From: an uncultured Selenomonas sp.
GTDB lineage: Bacteria; Bacillota; Negativicutes; Selenomonadales; Selenomonadaceae
Direction of reading: 5' to 3'
Length of the DNA stretch: 64,000 bases
Assembly (NCBI GenBank): GCA_934202005.1
Contig: CAKPXP010000006.1
Span: 1-64,000 of the forward strand
How positions within the stretch are numbered: position 1 is the stretch's first letter; the number at the start of each line of letters is the position of its first letter. The position numbers and the translations under genes are program-made. The notes beneath the pieces are model-generated. The model was not told the DNA's origin. It saw only the letters and a program-made list of their open reading frames with translations, and searched no databases. Shown in pieces: positions 17,304 through 25,016 of the stretch.

Positions 17304-17368
17304 GCAAGGGTTCTAGGGAGTTGCCGCGTGCAGCGGCGGCTTTCCGTGTAGTGAAGGAGGAATTTCTC

Positions 17369-18655
17369 ATGAAGAAGACTCTCGTTTCGGCACTGACGAC
17401 GGCGCTCGTTGTCGGCGCGGCTTCCACGACGTTCGCTGCGGCGAATCCGTTCAGCGATGTTCCGGCGGATCACTGGGCATATGATGCTGTGGCACAGCTC
17501 GCGCAGGACGGCGTCATCGAGGGCTATGGCGACACGACGTTCCAGGGCGACAAGAACATCACGCGCTATGAGATGGCACAGATGGTCGCCAAGGCCATGG
17601 CAAAGAAAGACGTCTCCGCGACTGACAAGGCCATGATCGATAAGCTCGCCGCTGAGTTCGCTGATGAGCTCAACAACCTCGGCGTCCGCGTAGCGAACCT
17701 CGAGAAGAACGCCGACATGGTGAAATGGAACGGCAAGATCGAGTACACGTACACGAGCCGTCGCATTGACAAGACGCAGACGGATGCCTCCCATCGCTTC
17801 AATTCCGATAACATGCTTTTCCGTCTCGAGCCGACGGCTGAGGTCAACGACCATTGGCATGTGAATGCTCGTCTTGATGCTACTATCCAGCTCGATGAGG
17901 ATGACACGGACGAGGTGGAACTCAAGCATATCTATGCACAGGGCGACTACAAGAACTTCTCCACGCAGCTCGGCAAGTTCGAGTTCTACACGCCGGAGCA
18001 GGGCCTCGTCTTCGATAACAAGCTCTCCGGTGCGAACGTGACGTTCGGCAGCGATCTCAAGGCAACGATTTATGCGGGCCGTCTGCACGTTCCTGACAGC
18101 ACTCAGGATGTCGCTGGCAACCTCCAGGGCATCACGCTCCAGTATGATACGCCGGCGAAGAGCAAGCTCTACGGCGGTGCAGCGTACTATCACTTCGATA
18201 ACGATAATTTGAAGGATATCAAGCGCAAACATAGTGACTGGTTCGGAAATGAGGCTTACAAGAATGGCACGAGCACCACGGACAAGGCGAACATCTGGTC
18301 CGTCAACGCTGGCTACCGCTTCGACGGTGTGAGCACGCTCTTCGCTTCCTACGCGCAGAATACGGAAGCGGATAACCTCGACCACAGCTGGCAAGCCATC
18401 TACAACTACAAGGGCGCTCAGAAGGAGAACAAGGGCACTTGGGGCGCTTATGCTGCGTATCGTTACCTCAGCGACTACGCGAGCTACTATGGCACGGAAG
18501 ATGCCGCTACGATCGGCGCTAAGGGCTGGGAGCTCGGCGCGAACTGGGCACCGTTCAAGAACATTGTGACGAGTGTGAAGTACTTCGACGGCAAGGTCAT
18601 CGACTCCGACCGCGATACGAACACGCTCTGGGGCCGTGTTGAGGTCTTCTTCTAA
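17369..18655 (+). CDS. SLH-domain outer-membrane porin (OmpM-like)
   Basis: 428 residues starting at the ATG at 17369 with AAGGAGG 8 bases upstream. A signal peptide (about residues 1-22, ending TTFAA) is followed by one SLH domain (about 24-70, NPFSDVPADHWAYDAVAQLA through TRYEMAQMVAKAM). A short coiled coil near 85-115 comes next, then a Tyr/Trp-rich, alternating beta-barrel to the C-terminal RVEVFF, which ends in the aromatic residue typical of outer-membrane barrels. In Negativicutes such proteins bind the peptidoglycan polymer through SLH and form the main porins. The codon use and strong ribosome site suggest high expression. A terminator follows. Confidence 0.93.
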   Translation: MKKTLVSALTTALVVGAASTTFAAANPFSDVPADHWAYDAVAQLAQDGVIEGYGDTTFQGDKNITRYEMAQMVAKAMAKKDVSATDKAMIDKLAAEFADELNNLGVRVANLEKNADMVKWNGKIEYTYTSRRIDKTQTDASHRFNSDNMLFRLEPTAEVNDHWHVNARLDATIQLDEDDTDEVELKHIYAQGDYKNFSTQLGKFEFYTPEQGLVFDNKLSGANVTFGSDLKATIYAGRLHVPDSTQDVAGNLQGITLQYDTPAKSKLYGGAAYYHFDNDNLKDIKRKHSDWFGNEAYKNGTSTTDKANIWSVNAGYRFDGVSTLFASYAQNTEADNLDHSWQAIYNYKGAQKENKGTWGAYAAYRYLSDYASYYGTEDAATIGAKGWELGANWAPFKNIVTSVKYFDGKVIDSDRDTNTLWGRVEVFF

Positions 18656-18693
18656 TCCAGAGGTTGGCGCTCATTCCATATTGCAGGTTCAGG

Positions 18694-18722
18694 AAAACCT
18701 CCGCTTCGGCGGAGGTTTTTTC
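18694..18722 (+). terminator. Terminator after the SLH porin gene
   Basis: An 8-bp stem (18697-18704 with 18709-18716) with a stable TTCG loop, extended by A/T pairs and followed by T. Confidence 0.95.
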
Positions 18723-18735
18723 TTCTGCTTTTTTC

Positions 18736-18744
18736 TGCTATAAT
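18736..18744 (+). promoter_or_regulatory. Extended -10 promoter for the amino-acid permease
   Basis: TG at 18736-18737, one base, then a perfect TATAAT at 18739-18744. No good -35 is present, which fits the extended -10 class. The leader would be only about 25 bases. Confidence 0.6.
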
Positions 18745-18772
18745 GGAGTCTGTACTTTCTGACAAGGAGTGG

Positions 18773-20119
18773 ATGCTTTTGTCTCAACCAACGATGAAGC
18801 GCGGGCTCAAGAACCGCCATCTGCAGATGATCGCGCTCGGCGGCGCGATCGGTACGGGGCTGTTCTACGGCTCGACGTCGACGATCGCGCTCGCGGGGCC
18901 GTCGGTGATGCTCGCCTATCTCATAGGCGGCGTTGTGATCTTCTTCATCATGCGCATGCTCGGCGAGATGGCGGTCGATGAGCCGGTGTCCGGCTCGTTC
19001 AGCTACTACGCCGCGAAGTATTGGGGGCGGTTCCCGGGGTTCCTTTCCGGCTGGAATTATTGGTTCAACTATGTGCTCGTCTCGATGGCGGAGCTCACGG
19101 CGGTCGACATCTATATGAATTTCTGGTTCCCCGACCTGCCGCAGTGGCTCTCGGCGCTCGTCTGCCTCGTCTCTATCACGGCGCTCAATCTCGTGAATGT
19201 GAAGGCGTACGGCGAGGCGGAGTTCTGGATGGCGCTCATCAAGATCGCCGCGATCGTGAGCATGATCCTGCTCGGTCTGGGGCTGCTTTTCTCGAGCGGC
19301 CAGTCGTTCCCGGAGAATTTCAGCAATCTCTGGTCGAACGACGGCTTCCTGCCGCACGGCGTCTGGGGGCTGCTCGAGGCGACGGCCGTCGTGATGTTCT
19401 CGTTCGGCGGCATCGAGCTCATCGGCATCACGGCGGGCGAGGCGGAGAATCCTGACCGCACGATCCCCCGCGCCATCAACCAGGTCATCTGGCGCATCCT
19501 CATATTCTACGTCGGCACGATGGCGGTGCTCATGGCGCTCTGGCCATGGGACCAGGTCGGCACGCAGGCGAGCCCGTTCGTGCAGATTTTCGACAACGTC
19601 GGCGTGCCCGCCGCGGCGCATATCCTGAATTTCGTCGTGCTCACGGCGGCTGTCTCGGTCTACAACTCCGCAATCTACAGCAACAGCCGCATGCTCTACG
19701 GCCTCGCGAAGGAGGGGGAGGCGCCCGCGTTCTTTCTCAGGCTCTCGCCGCACGGCGTGCCCGTGCGCGGCATCCTCGTCTCGTCGGGCATCACGCTCAT
19801 CGTCGTCGCGCTGAATTATTTCCTCGCGGGGCACATCTTCCTCTATCTGATGATGATCGCGACGTGCGCGGCCGTCATCAGCTGGGTGACGATCTGCGTG
19901 ACGCATCTCTTGTTCCGCCGCCGCTGCGCGGCCGAGGGGCGCGCGACGAAGTTTCGTTCGCCGCTCTATCCGTGGACGAATCTCCTCTCGCTCTTTTTTC
20001 TCGCGGGCGTGATTTTCTTCATGGCGCAGGTGCCGGATATGCAGCTCGCCGTGCTGTTCCTGCCCGCGTGGCTCCTCGTGCTCTTCGTCGGCTATCGCTG
20101 CCGCAGACGGCAGAGGTGA
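18773..20119 (+). CDS. Amino-acid permease, APC superfamily (AroP/LysP/GabP-like)
   Basis: About 449 residues with roughly 12 hydrophobic helices in the inner membrane. The first-helix signature of proton-coupled amino-acid transporters is present: LKNRHLQMIALGGAIGTGLF (about residues 12-31). GEMAVDEPVSGSFSYYA and FGGIELIGITAGEAENPDRT follow as expected. Substrate within the family (aromatic, basic or GABA type) cannot be settled from the motif set. AAGGAG at 18764-18769 is only 3 bases from the ATG at 18773 but 9 from an in-frame TTG at 18779, which may be the real start. The gene converges on cfa. Confidence 0.88.
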   Translation: MLLSQPTMKRGLKNRHLQMIALGGAIGTGLFYGSTSTIALAGPSVMLAYLIGGVVIFFIMRMLGEMAVDEPVSGSFSYYAAKYWGRFPGFLSGWNYWFNYVLVSMAELTAVDIYMNFWFPDLPQWLSALVCLVSITALNLVNVKAYGEAEFWMALIKIAAIVSMILLGLGLLFSSGQSFPENFSNLWSNDGFLPHGVWGLLEATAVVMFSFGGIELIGITAGEAENPDRTIPRAINQVIWRILIFYVGTMAVLMALWPWDQVGTQASPFVQIFDNVGVPAAAHILNFVVLTAAVSVYNSAIYSNSRMLYGLAKEGEAPAFFLRLSPHGVPVRGILVSSGITLIVVALNYFLAGHIFLYLMMIATCAAVISWVTICVTHLLFRRRCAAEGRATKFRSPLYPWTNLLSLFFLAGVIFFMAQVPDMQLAVLFLPAWLLVLFVGYRCRRRQR

Positions 20120-20196
20120 GCCGCGGCGCTGCGTGAGGCTCTCTGGCGCTGCCTCACGCCTCGTAGCGGCACTCGCAGCGTGATTTTTCAGGCGCA

Positions 20197-20240
20197 AAAA
20201 GGCCGCCCGCAGCATGATTTCTTGCTGCGGGCGGCCTTTT
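20197..20240. terminator. Bidirectional terminator between the permease and cfa
   Basis: A perfect 18-bp stem (20197-20214 with 20223-20240, 8-base loop) with A and T tails on its outer ends serves the converging genes. Confidence 0.95.
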
Positions 20241-20267
20241 GCGTGATGAGGAAGCTTACGCGCCTGC

Positions 20268-21443
20268 TCAGTACCAGCGCGTCATGGGGAGCTCGTTGTT
20301 CGTTCCCTTGGTCATGAGCACCTGGTGGATGTCGATGTAGCCGGTGTAGAACGCGGCGGCGCAGCCGACGAGGTAGATATCCCACATGCGGACGAATTCC
20401 TCGCCCTTCCAGTCCCTGACCTGCTCATGGACGGCCTGGAAGTTCTTGTACCAGCAGAGCAGCGTCTTGTAGTAGTGGCGGCGCAGGCTCTCGACGTCCT
20501 GCACGCGGAACGCGTGGTCGTAGGCGATGGAGACGAGCTCGCGCAGCGAGGGCAACATGCCGCCCGGGAAGATGTACTTGCGCATGAAGGAGTCGCTCAT
20601 CTTCTCGTCGTTGCCCGTGATGGAGTGGAGGAGGAAGAGGCCGCCGTCCCGGAGCAGTGCGTTGGCGCACTCGTAGTAGGTCTGGTAGTTGTCGCGGCCG
20701 ACGTGCTCCATCATGCCGACGCTCACGATGCGGTCGAACGTGAGGCCTTTCTCCGGCAGGTCGCGGTAGTCGATGAGGTCGATGGTGACCTGGTCGTCGA
20801 GGCCTGCCTCGTGGATGCGCAGCTGGCCCATCTTCCACTGTTCCTTGCTGAGCGTGCAGCCATAGCTCTTGACGCCGTATTTCTTCGCGGCTTCGAGGAG
20901 CAGGTAGCCCCAGCCGCAGCCGATGTCGAGGAGCGTCATGCCGGGTTTCAGGTAGAGTTTCTTGAGAATGTAGTCGACCTTATTGTGCTGCGCCGTCTCA
21001 AGGGGGTCGTTCTCGTTCTTGAAATAGGCGCAGGAGTAGCTGAACGTCGGGTCGAGCCAGAGCTTGTAGAAGTCGTTGCCGAGGTCGTAGTGGCTCGAGA
21101 CCTGCTTCGCCTGGTCGCGCTTCTTCTCCGAGAAGGAGAAGAGGTCCTTGAGCGTGTGCCTGTCGAGCGTGATGCGGTCGGCCTGTTCGAGAAGGCAGGC
21201 GATGACAGTGAAGAGGTCGCCGTCCTTGACGGCCAGGTCGCCGCGCATGTAAGCCTCCGCGAGTGCGAGTGAGGTCGAGACCATGAGGTCCTTTTTCGGG
21301 ATGTCCTTGTTCACGACGATCGTGAATCGCGGCTCCCCGTCGCCGATGCGGTAAGTGTCGCCGTGCAGCTCGATGTTGAACGGATACTTGTCAAAATGGC
21401 TCAGATAGTGGATGAGAAAGCTATCCATCAATTCTTTGAACAT
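20268..21443 (-). CDS. cfa: Cyclopropane-fatty-acid-phospholipid synthase
   Basis: Methylates unsaturated acyl chains of membrane phospholipids using S-adenosylmethionine. It has 391 residues. The SAM-binding motif LLDIGCGWG is at residues 171-179, HYDLGNDFYKLWLD lies before it (about 118-131), and SVGMMEHVG and the catalytic-region motifs follow. It ends ELPMTRWY. AGAGGGG lies 9 bases before the ATG. It is monocistronic, converging with the permease. Cyclopropanation usually rises on acid or stationary stress; no specific regulator site is evident here. Confidence 0.95.
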   Translation of the reverse strand: MFKELMDSFLIHYLSHFDKYPFNIELHGDTYRIGDGEPRFTIVVNKDIPKKDLMVSTSLALAEAYMRGDLAVKDGDLFTVIACLLEQADRITLDRHTLKDLFSFSEKKRDQAKQVSSHYDLGNDFYKLWLDPTFSYSCAYFKNENDPLETAQHNKVDYILKKLYLKPGMTLLDIGCGWGYLLLEAAKKYGVKSYGCTLSKEQWKMGQLRIHEAGLDDQVTIDLIDYRDLPEKGLTFDRIVSVGMMEHVGRDNYQTYYECANALLRDGGLFLLHSITGNDEKMSDSFMRKYIFPGGMLPSLRELVSIAYDHAFRVQDVESLRRHYYKTLLCWYKNFQAVHEQVRDWKGEEFVRMWDIYLVGCAAAFYTGYIDIHQVLMTKGTNNELPMTRWY

Positions 21444-21592
21444 TAGTCATATCCCCTCTTCTAGATAGATAAAATCCCTTGTGTCTTCCTTGTGCGCTGC
21501 CACCCCTGGTTGTATCGCTGCGGGGGAGATGTCGATCGAAAGCACTGGGGAATATATCAGCGCTTTCTCACGAGTATTCGGTAAAAGAAAAG

Positions 21593-21621
21593 GAATCTCC
21601 TCTTTTCGAGGGATTCTTTTT
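21593..21621 (-). terminator. Terminator downstream of cheB
   Basis: A stem pairs 21593-21602 with 21608-21616 (one bulge), flanked by A-rich sequence on the left and T on the right. It could stop minus-strand transcription from cheB before cfa. Confidence 0.65.
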
Positions 21622-21688
21622 CGCGGGGATGTTCTGGCGAGGGGCGGCGGCTGTGCGTTTGCCGCCTTCCTTCGTGCGGTTATTTTTG

Positions 21689-23125
21689 TCAGTAGCGCGC
21701 ACCGGCAATCTTCTGGATGGCAGGGCCGATTTGCGGCAGGGGCAGCTGGTAGAGGAGAGCGCCGCGTTCCTGGGCGATGCGCGGCATGCCGTAGACGACG
21801 CAGGTCTCGCGGTTCTGGCCGATGGTGGGCGCGCCTGCCTGGCGCAGGCGCAGCAGGCCGTCCGCGCCGTCCTTGCCCATGCCGGTGAGCAGGACGCCGA
21901 GCACATCCGCGCCGAGTACCTTGACGACGGAGCCGAAGAGCACGTCGACGGCAGGGCGAACGCTGTGGATCTTCGGCCCGTGGAAGCAGTGCAGCGCGAG
22001 CTCGTCTCCCTGGCGGCAGACGGCCATGTGGTAGTCGCCGGGCGCGATGTAGGCGTGGCTCGGTTCGAGGATGAGGCCGTCCTCGCCCTCATCGACGGGC
22101 AGCGTGCATTCCTCGTTGAGCCGGATGGCGAAGAGGCGGGAGAAGTAGGCGGGGATGTGCTGCACGATGACGATGGGCGGCAGGGGCGGCTGGAGGCGGT
22201 GCAGCACGTCGGCGATGGCGTCCGTCCCGCCCGTCGAGGCGCCGATGGCGATGAGCTTGATGCCCGCTACGGGGCGGATCTCTGCGGGGAGCGGTGGCGC
22301 TGCGGCAGGGGGCGCAGGTGCGGCGTGCGTGTGCGCGGTGCGCGCGAGCATCGCGAAGAGCTCGTCCTCCTTCGATGGCGTGGCTTTCCGGCGCAGGGAA
22401 CTGGGTACGACGGCGCGTACGAGGGGCTCTGCGGCGGGCGGTGTCGTCTTGACTGAGGGAGCTGCCGCAGAGGGAGTTGCTGGAGCTGCGGGCGGTGCTG
22501 GCCGCTGCGGTACGGCAGCGGCGGCTGGTGTCAGAGGTGCTGTGGGGGGCGCGGACGTGGGAGCATCACTGCGCGCCGATGGCGTGGGCTGCTGCGCGCG
22601 GGACGCGGCGCTCGCCGCAGGAGCAGTCGGCGCCGTCTGCCGGGGCGGCTGCGGGGCAGGCGCTCCGTGCGGGGGAACGGCCGCAGATTTAGGACGGTGC
22701 GACGGTGCATAGATGGGCGGCTCGTCCGGGAACGCGAGACGCCGCAGGAATCGCGCGATCTTGCTGCAGAACGGCGGCCAGTCGCTGCGCTGCGTGGGGC
22801 GCATGAAATAAGCGTCGACGCCGGTTGCGAGCGCTGCGTCGCGCAGGACGTCGCTGAGGCCGTAGGCGATGGTGGGGACCCGCGCTGTCCGGACGAGCCA
22901 GGGCACGAAGGGCGTATCATCGATGCGCAGGATCGACATGGCGAAATTGACCGTGATCGCGTTTGGCTGGAAGGCGGGGAGCAGAAGATGCGTTTCCTCT
23001 GCGGTCGTAGCGAACTCGGTGATGCCGCCGCCAGGCAGGGCGGCGAGTACTTCCTCCATGGCAGCGCGCATGACTTTCCTATGAGAGATGGCGTTATCGA
23101 CGATCAGGATGCGTAGCGGCTGCAT
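21689..23125 (-). CDS. cheB: CheB-type protein-glutamate methylesterase with degenerate receiver
   Basis: 478 residues in three parts. Residues 1-130 have a receiver-like fold, but the phosphoacceptor Asp is replaced by Asn60 (NAITVNFAMS) and the conserved Lys by Arg109 (YFMRP). Residues 135-285 form a long Pro/Ala-rich linker. Residues 288-478 are a methylesterase domain with Ser297 (IGASTGG), His323 (VQHIP) and Asp419 (GMGKDG). The enzyme should demethylate or deamidate chemoreceptors. Phosphorylation control appears lost. AAGGAGG lies 8 bases before the ATG. It stands alone, away from other che genes; the MCP at 52993 could be a substrate. Confidence 0.9.
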   Translation of the reverse strand: MQPLRILIVDNAISHRKVMRAAMEEVLAALPGGGITEFATTAEETHLLLPAFQPNAITVNFAMSILRIDDTPFVPWLVRTARVPTIAYGLSDVLRDAALATGVDAYFMRPTQRSDWPPFCSKIARFLRRLAFPDEPPIYAPSHRPKSAAVPPHGAPAPQPPRQTAPTAPAASAASRAQQPTPSARSDAPTSAPPTAPLTPAAAAVPQRPAPPAAPATPSAAAPSVKTTPPAAEPLVRAVVPSSLRRKATPSKEDELFAMLARTAHTHAAPAPPAAAPPLPAEIRPVAGIKLIAIGASTGGTDAIADVLHRLQPPLPPIVIVQHIPAYFSRLFAIRLNEECTLPVDEGEDGLILEPSHAYIAPGDYHMAVCRQGDELALHCFHGPKIHSVRPAVDVLFGSVVKVLGADVLGVLLTGMGKDGADGLLRLRQAGAPTIGQNRETCVVYGMPRIAQERGALLYQLPLPQIGPAIQKIAGARY

Positions 23126-23184
23126 GAAGAGGCCTCCTTATGGGGGATTTGGGAAGATATTGTTTCTTATTAAACCTTTGTCCT

Positions 23185-23213
23185 ATTCTATCATAGCAGT
23201 AGGGATTTCTCAA
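23185..23213 (-). promoter_or_regulatory. Promoter for cheB
   Basis: On the minus strand TTGAGA (23213-23208), 17-base spacer, TAGAAT (23190-23185). The leader is about 50 bases. Confidence 0.7.
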
Positions 23214-23267
23214 TTATATTTACGTAATTTGAAGGAATGCTTCACGTTGATGCAAGGAAAGGCAAAA

Positions 23268-23294
23268 CAAAAAAGCGTCCGCTTGCGCGGACGC
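23268..23294 (-). terminator. Terminator of the tRNA-Thr transcript
   Basis: On the minus strand an 8-bp GC stem (23294-23287 with 23282-23275, 4-base loop) is followed by six T. Confidence 0.92.
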
Positions 23295-23305
23295 CGATGT
23301 TCCAA

Positions 23306-23381
23306 TGGAGCTGATTATAGGACTTGAACCTACGACCTGCTCATTACGAATGAGCTGCTCTACCAACTGAGCTAAATCAGC
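23306..23381 (-). tRNA. tRNA-Thr, anticodon CGT
   Basis: A 76-base cloverleaf on the minus strand. The acceptor stem is GCTGATT/AATCAGC with discriminator T and an encoded CCA (23308-23306). The D arm is AGCTCAGTTGGTAGAGC and the T arm is GTAGGTTCAAGTCCTAT. The anticodon stem GCTCA/TGAGC carries loop TTCGTAA with CGT at positions 34-36, reading ACG threonine codons, which suits this GC-rich genome. It is a single-gene transcript with a near-consensus promoter and its own terminator. Confidence 0.97.
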
Positions 23382-23415
23382 ATTTTTCTGTTGCTTGTCA
23401 CAACTGACAGAGATT

Positions 23416-23444
23416 AGTATAGCGATTTTCCAGAAGTCTGTCAA
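23416..23444 (-). promoter_or_regulatory. Near-consensus promoter for tRNA-Thr
   Basis: On the minus strand a perfect TTGACA (23444-23439), a 17-base spacer and TATACT (23421-23416), about 35 bases ahead of the mature 5' end. Confidence 0.9.
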
Positions 23445-23539
23445 TACTTTTTTGTGAAATGAAGAAATTTATTTTTTCTAGTGGAATCGGAACGTGATCC
23501 CAGTATAATAGAACAAACGTATTGAGGAAGGTGGAGGGA

Positions 23540-24571
23540 ATGAAGCGCATCCGGTTGTTTTGCGCCTGCGTTCTGACGGGCGTGCTGCTCGTTCTGCCCG
23601 CAGTGTCGCTCGCAGCGCCGCAGGTCATACGGGCTGCTGGGACGTATGCGATGGGCGATAACGACTCGCCGAAGATCGCGCGCGACGCCGCGCGGCAGGA
23701 GGCGCTGCGAGCAGCCGTCGAGAAGGCGGGCGTCTATGTCGAGAGCTATTCCAAGACGAAAAATATGCAGCTCACGGAGGATGAGGTCAGGACGATCTCG
23801 GGCGCTGTGCTCAAGGTCATCGACGAGGATGCTGTGCCAGAGCTCGCGGGCGGCACGCTCCAGTACACGGTCCATCTCACGGCGGAGGTCGATCCGGATG
23901 CCATCGACTTGCAGGCGATGCTGGCGAACAAGGCGGAGCTCGAGAAGCTGCAGGCGGAGCGCGACGCGCTCAAGAAGCAGAACGAGGAACTGCTCGCGGC
24001 CTATGAGAAGGCCAAGGGACGCGAGAAGCGGGAGCTCGGCACGGAGCTTGAGACGCGCTATGACTTCAGCAAGGTGTTCGACCGGAGCATGAGCGCGATC
24101 CAGCGCGGCGAGTTCCAGACGGCGGTCGAGACGCTGACGCCGGTCATCTCCGATCGCGATGTCAAAGGCGGGCCACTTGCCTATGCGTTCTATCTGCGCG
24201 GGCGCGCTTACTACGGGATGCACCGTGCGACGGAGGCGCTGAGCGATTTCAACGACGCGGAGCGCATCACGCCGGGCGATGCGGCCTATCCTGTCTGGCG
24301 CGCGAAGCAGTATCGCGGACTCATCTACTACGACTGGCGGCGCTATGACGACGCGGTGCGCGAGCTCGAGGCCGCCTATGATGCCTCCGGCAGGCAGGAC
24401 GCGGCCATCGCCGACGATCTTGCGAAGGCGCGCCGCGCGGCGGAGCTGCAGCGCCATCCCGCACCGGCGAAGCAGCCGTCCGGCAGCACGAAGGGCGTCG
24501 ATTGGACGAAGGTCATCACGGACATCATCATCCATTCCATTGACAAGGGCAGCACGAGCGAAGAAGGCTGA
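23540..24571 (+). CDS. Secreted protein with an LPP20/FlgT-N-like domain and TPR repeats
   Basis: 343 residues from the ATG at 23540 with GGAGGGA upstream. A signal peptide covers about residues 1-26 (ends SLAAP). Residues 27-125 resemble LPP20/FlgT N-terminal domains: SPKIARDAARQEALRAAVEK, then VYVESYS and a KVIDED strand. A charged coiled coil (about 130-165) precedes two or three TPR-like helix pairs (about 185-300, YAFYLRGRAYYGMHRATEAL and a second unit). It is probably periplasmic. A TATAAT at 23504-23509 is the likely -10. It is not an operon with csoR, which has its own promoter. Precise function is unknown. Confidence 0.7.
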   Translation: MKRIRLFCACVLTGVLLVLPAVSLAAPQVIRAAGTYAMGDNDSPKIARDAARQEALRAAVEKAGVYVESYSKTKNMQLTEDEVRTISGAVLKVIDEDAVPELAGGTLQYTVHLTAEVDPDAIDLQAMLANKAELEKLQAERDALKKQNEELLAAYEKAKGREKRELGTELETRYDFSKVFDRSMSAIQRGEFQTAVETLTPVISDRDVKGGPLAYAFYLRGRAYYGMHRATEALSDFNDAERITPGDAAYPVWRAKQYRGLIYYDWRRYDDAVRELEAAYDASGRQDAAIADDLAKARRAAELQRHPAPAKQPSGSTKGVDWTKVITDIIIHSIDKGSTSEEG

Positions 24572-24580
24572 GGGCAATGG

Positions 24581-24630
24581 TTGACAAATACCCCCTTACG
24601 GTATATATTGAATACCGTAAGGGGGTATTT
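24581..24630 (+). promoter_or_regulatory. csoR-copA promoter with a perfect 19-bp inverted-repeat operator
   Basis: TTGACA (24581-24586), a 17-base spacer and TATATT (24604-24609). A perfect 19-bp inverted repeat (24586-24604 and 24612-24630, 7-base centre) covers everything from the end of the -35 to just before the start codon. Each arm reads ATACCCCCTTACGGTAT, a G/C-tract pseudo-palindrome of the kind CsoR recognises. Bound CsoR would block the promoter until Cu(I) binds (inference from the family). Confidence 0.88.
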
Positions 24631-24633
24631 ATT

Positions 24634-24990
24634 TTGTGTACGCAAGCAAAGGAGAACGAAAGCGCGCAGACCTCAGCCGCCTGCACCGGCGGCTGCGCTG
24701 CCTGCGTGAAGCATAAGCACCGCGACAAGGAGAGCAAGGAGTACAAATGCCTCATCTCGCGCCTGCGCCGCATCGAGGGGCAGGTGCGCGGCGTGGAGAA
24801 GATGGTCGAGGACGACCGCTACTGCGTGGATATCCTCACGCAGGTCAGCGCGATCCAGTCCGCGCTCAACGCCTTCACGAAGGAGCTGCTCTCCCAGCAC
24901 ATCCGCACCTGCGTGGTGGACGACATCCGCGCGGGTCATGACGAGGTGGTAGATGAGCTCGTCGCGACGCTGCAGAAAGTCATGAAGTGA
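24634..24990 (+). CDS. csoR: CsoR, copper-sensing transcriptional repressor
   Basis: 118 residues counted from a TTG at 24634, chosen because AAGGGGG (24619-24625) is 8 bases upstream. An ATG at 24577 would read through the promoter. The CsoR/RcnR helical fold is clear (LISRLRRIEGQVRGVEKMV). The Cu(I) ligands of CsoR are all present: Cys64 (DDRYCVDIL), His89 and Cys93 (QHIRTC). That set argues for copper rather than the nickel/cobalt RcnR type. The N terminus carries an extra Cys/His cluster, CTGGCAACVKHKH. It lies 26 bases upstream of copA and is autoregulated through the operator at its own promoter (inference). Confidence 0.93.
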   Translation: MCTQAKENESAQTSAACTGGCAACVKHKHRDKESKEYKCLISRLRRIEGQVRGVEKMVEDDRYCVDILTQVSAIQSALNAFTKELLSQHIRTCVVDDIRAGHDEVVDELVATLQKVMK

Positions 24991-25016
24991 TTGCCGCCAA
25001 GGGGGCTGAATCCAAG

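Noticed and set aside
16852..17368. A tmRNA (ssrA) gene, often found beside smpB
   Set aside because: No tRNA-like ends, no CCA-terminated acceptor and no Ala-rich tag frame were found in this gap.
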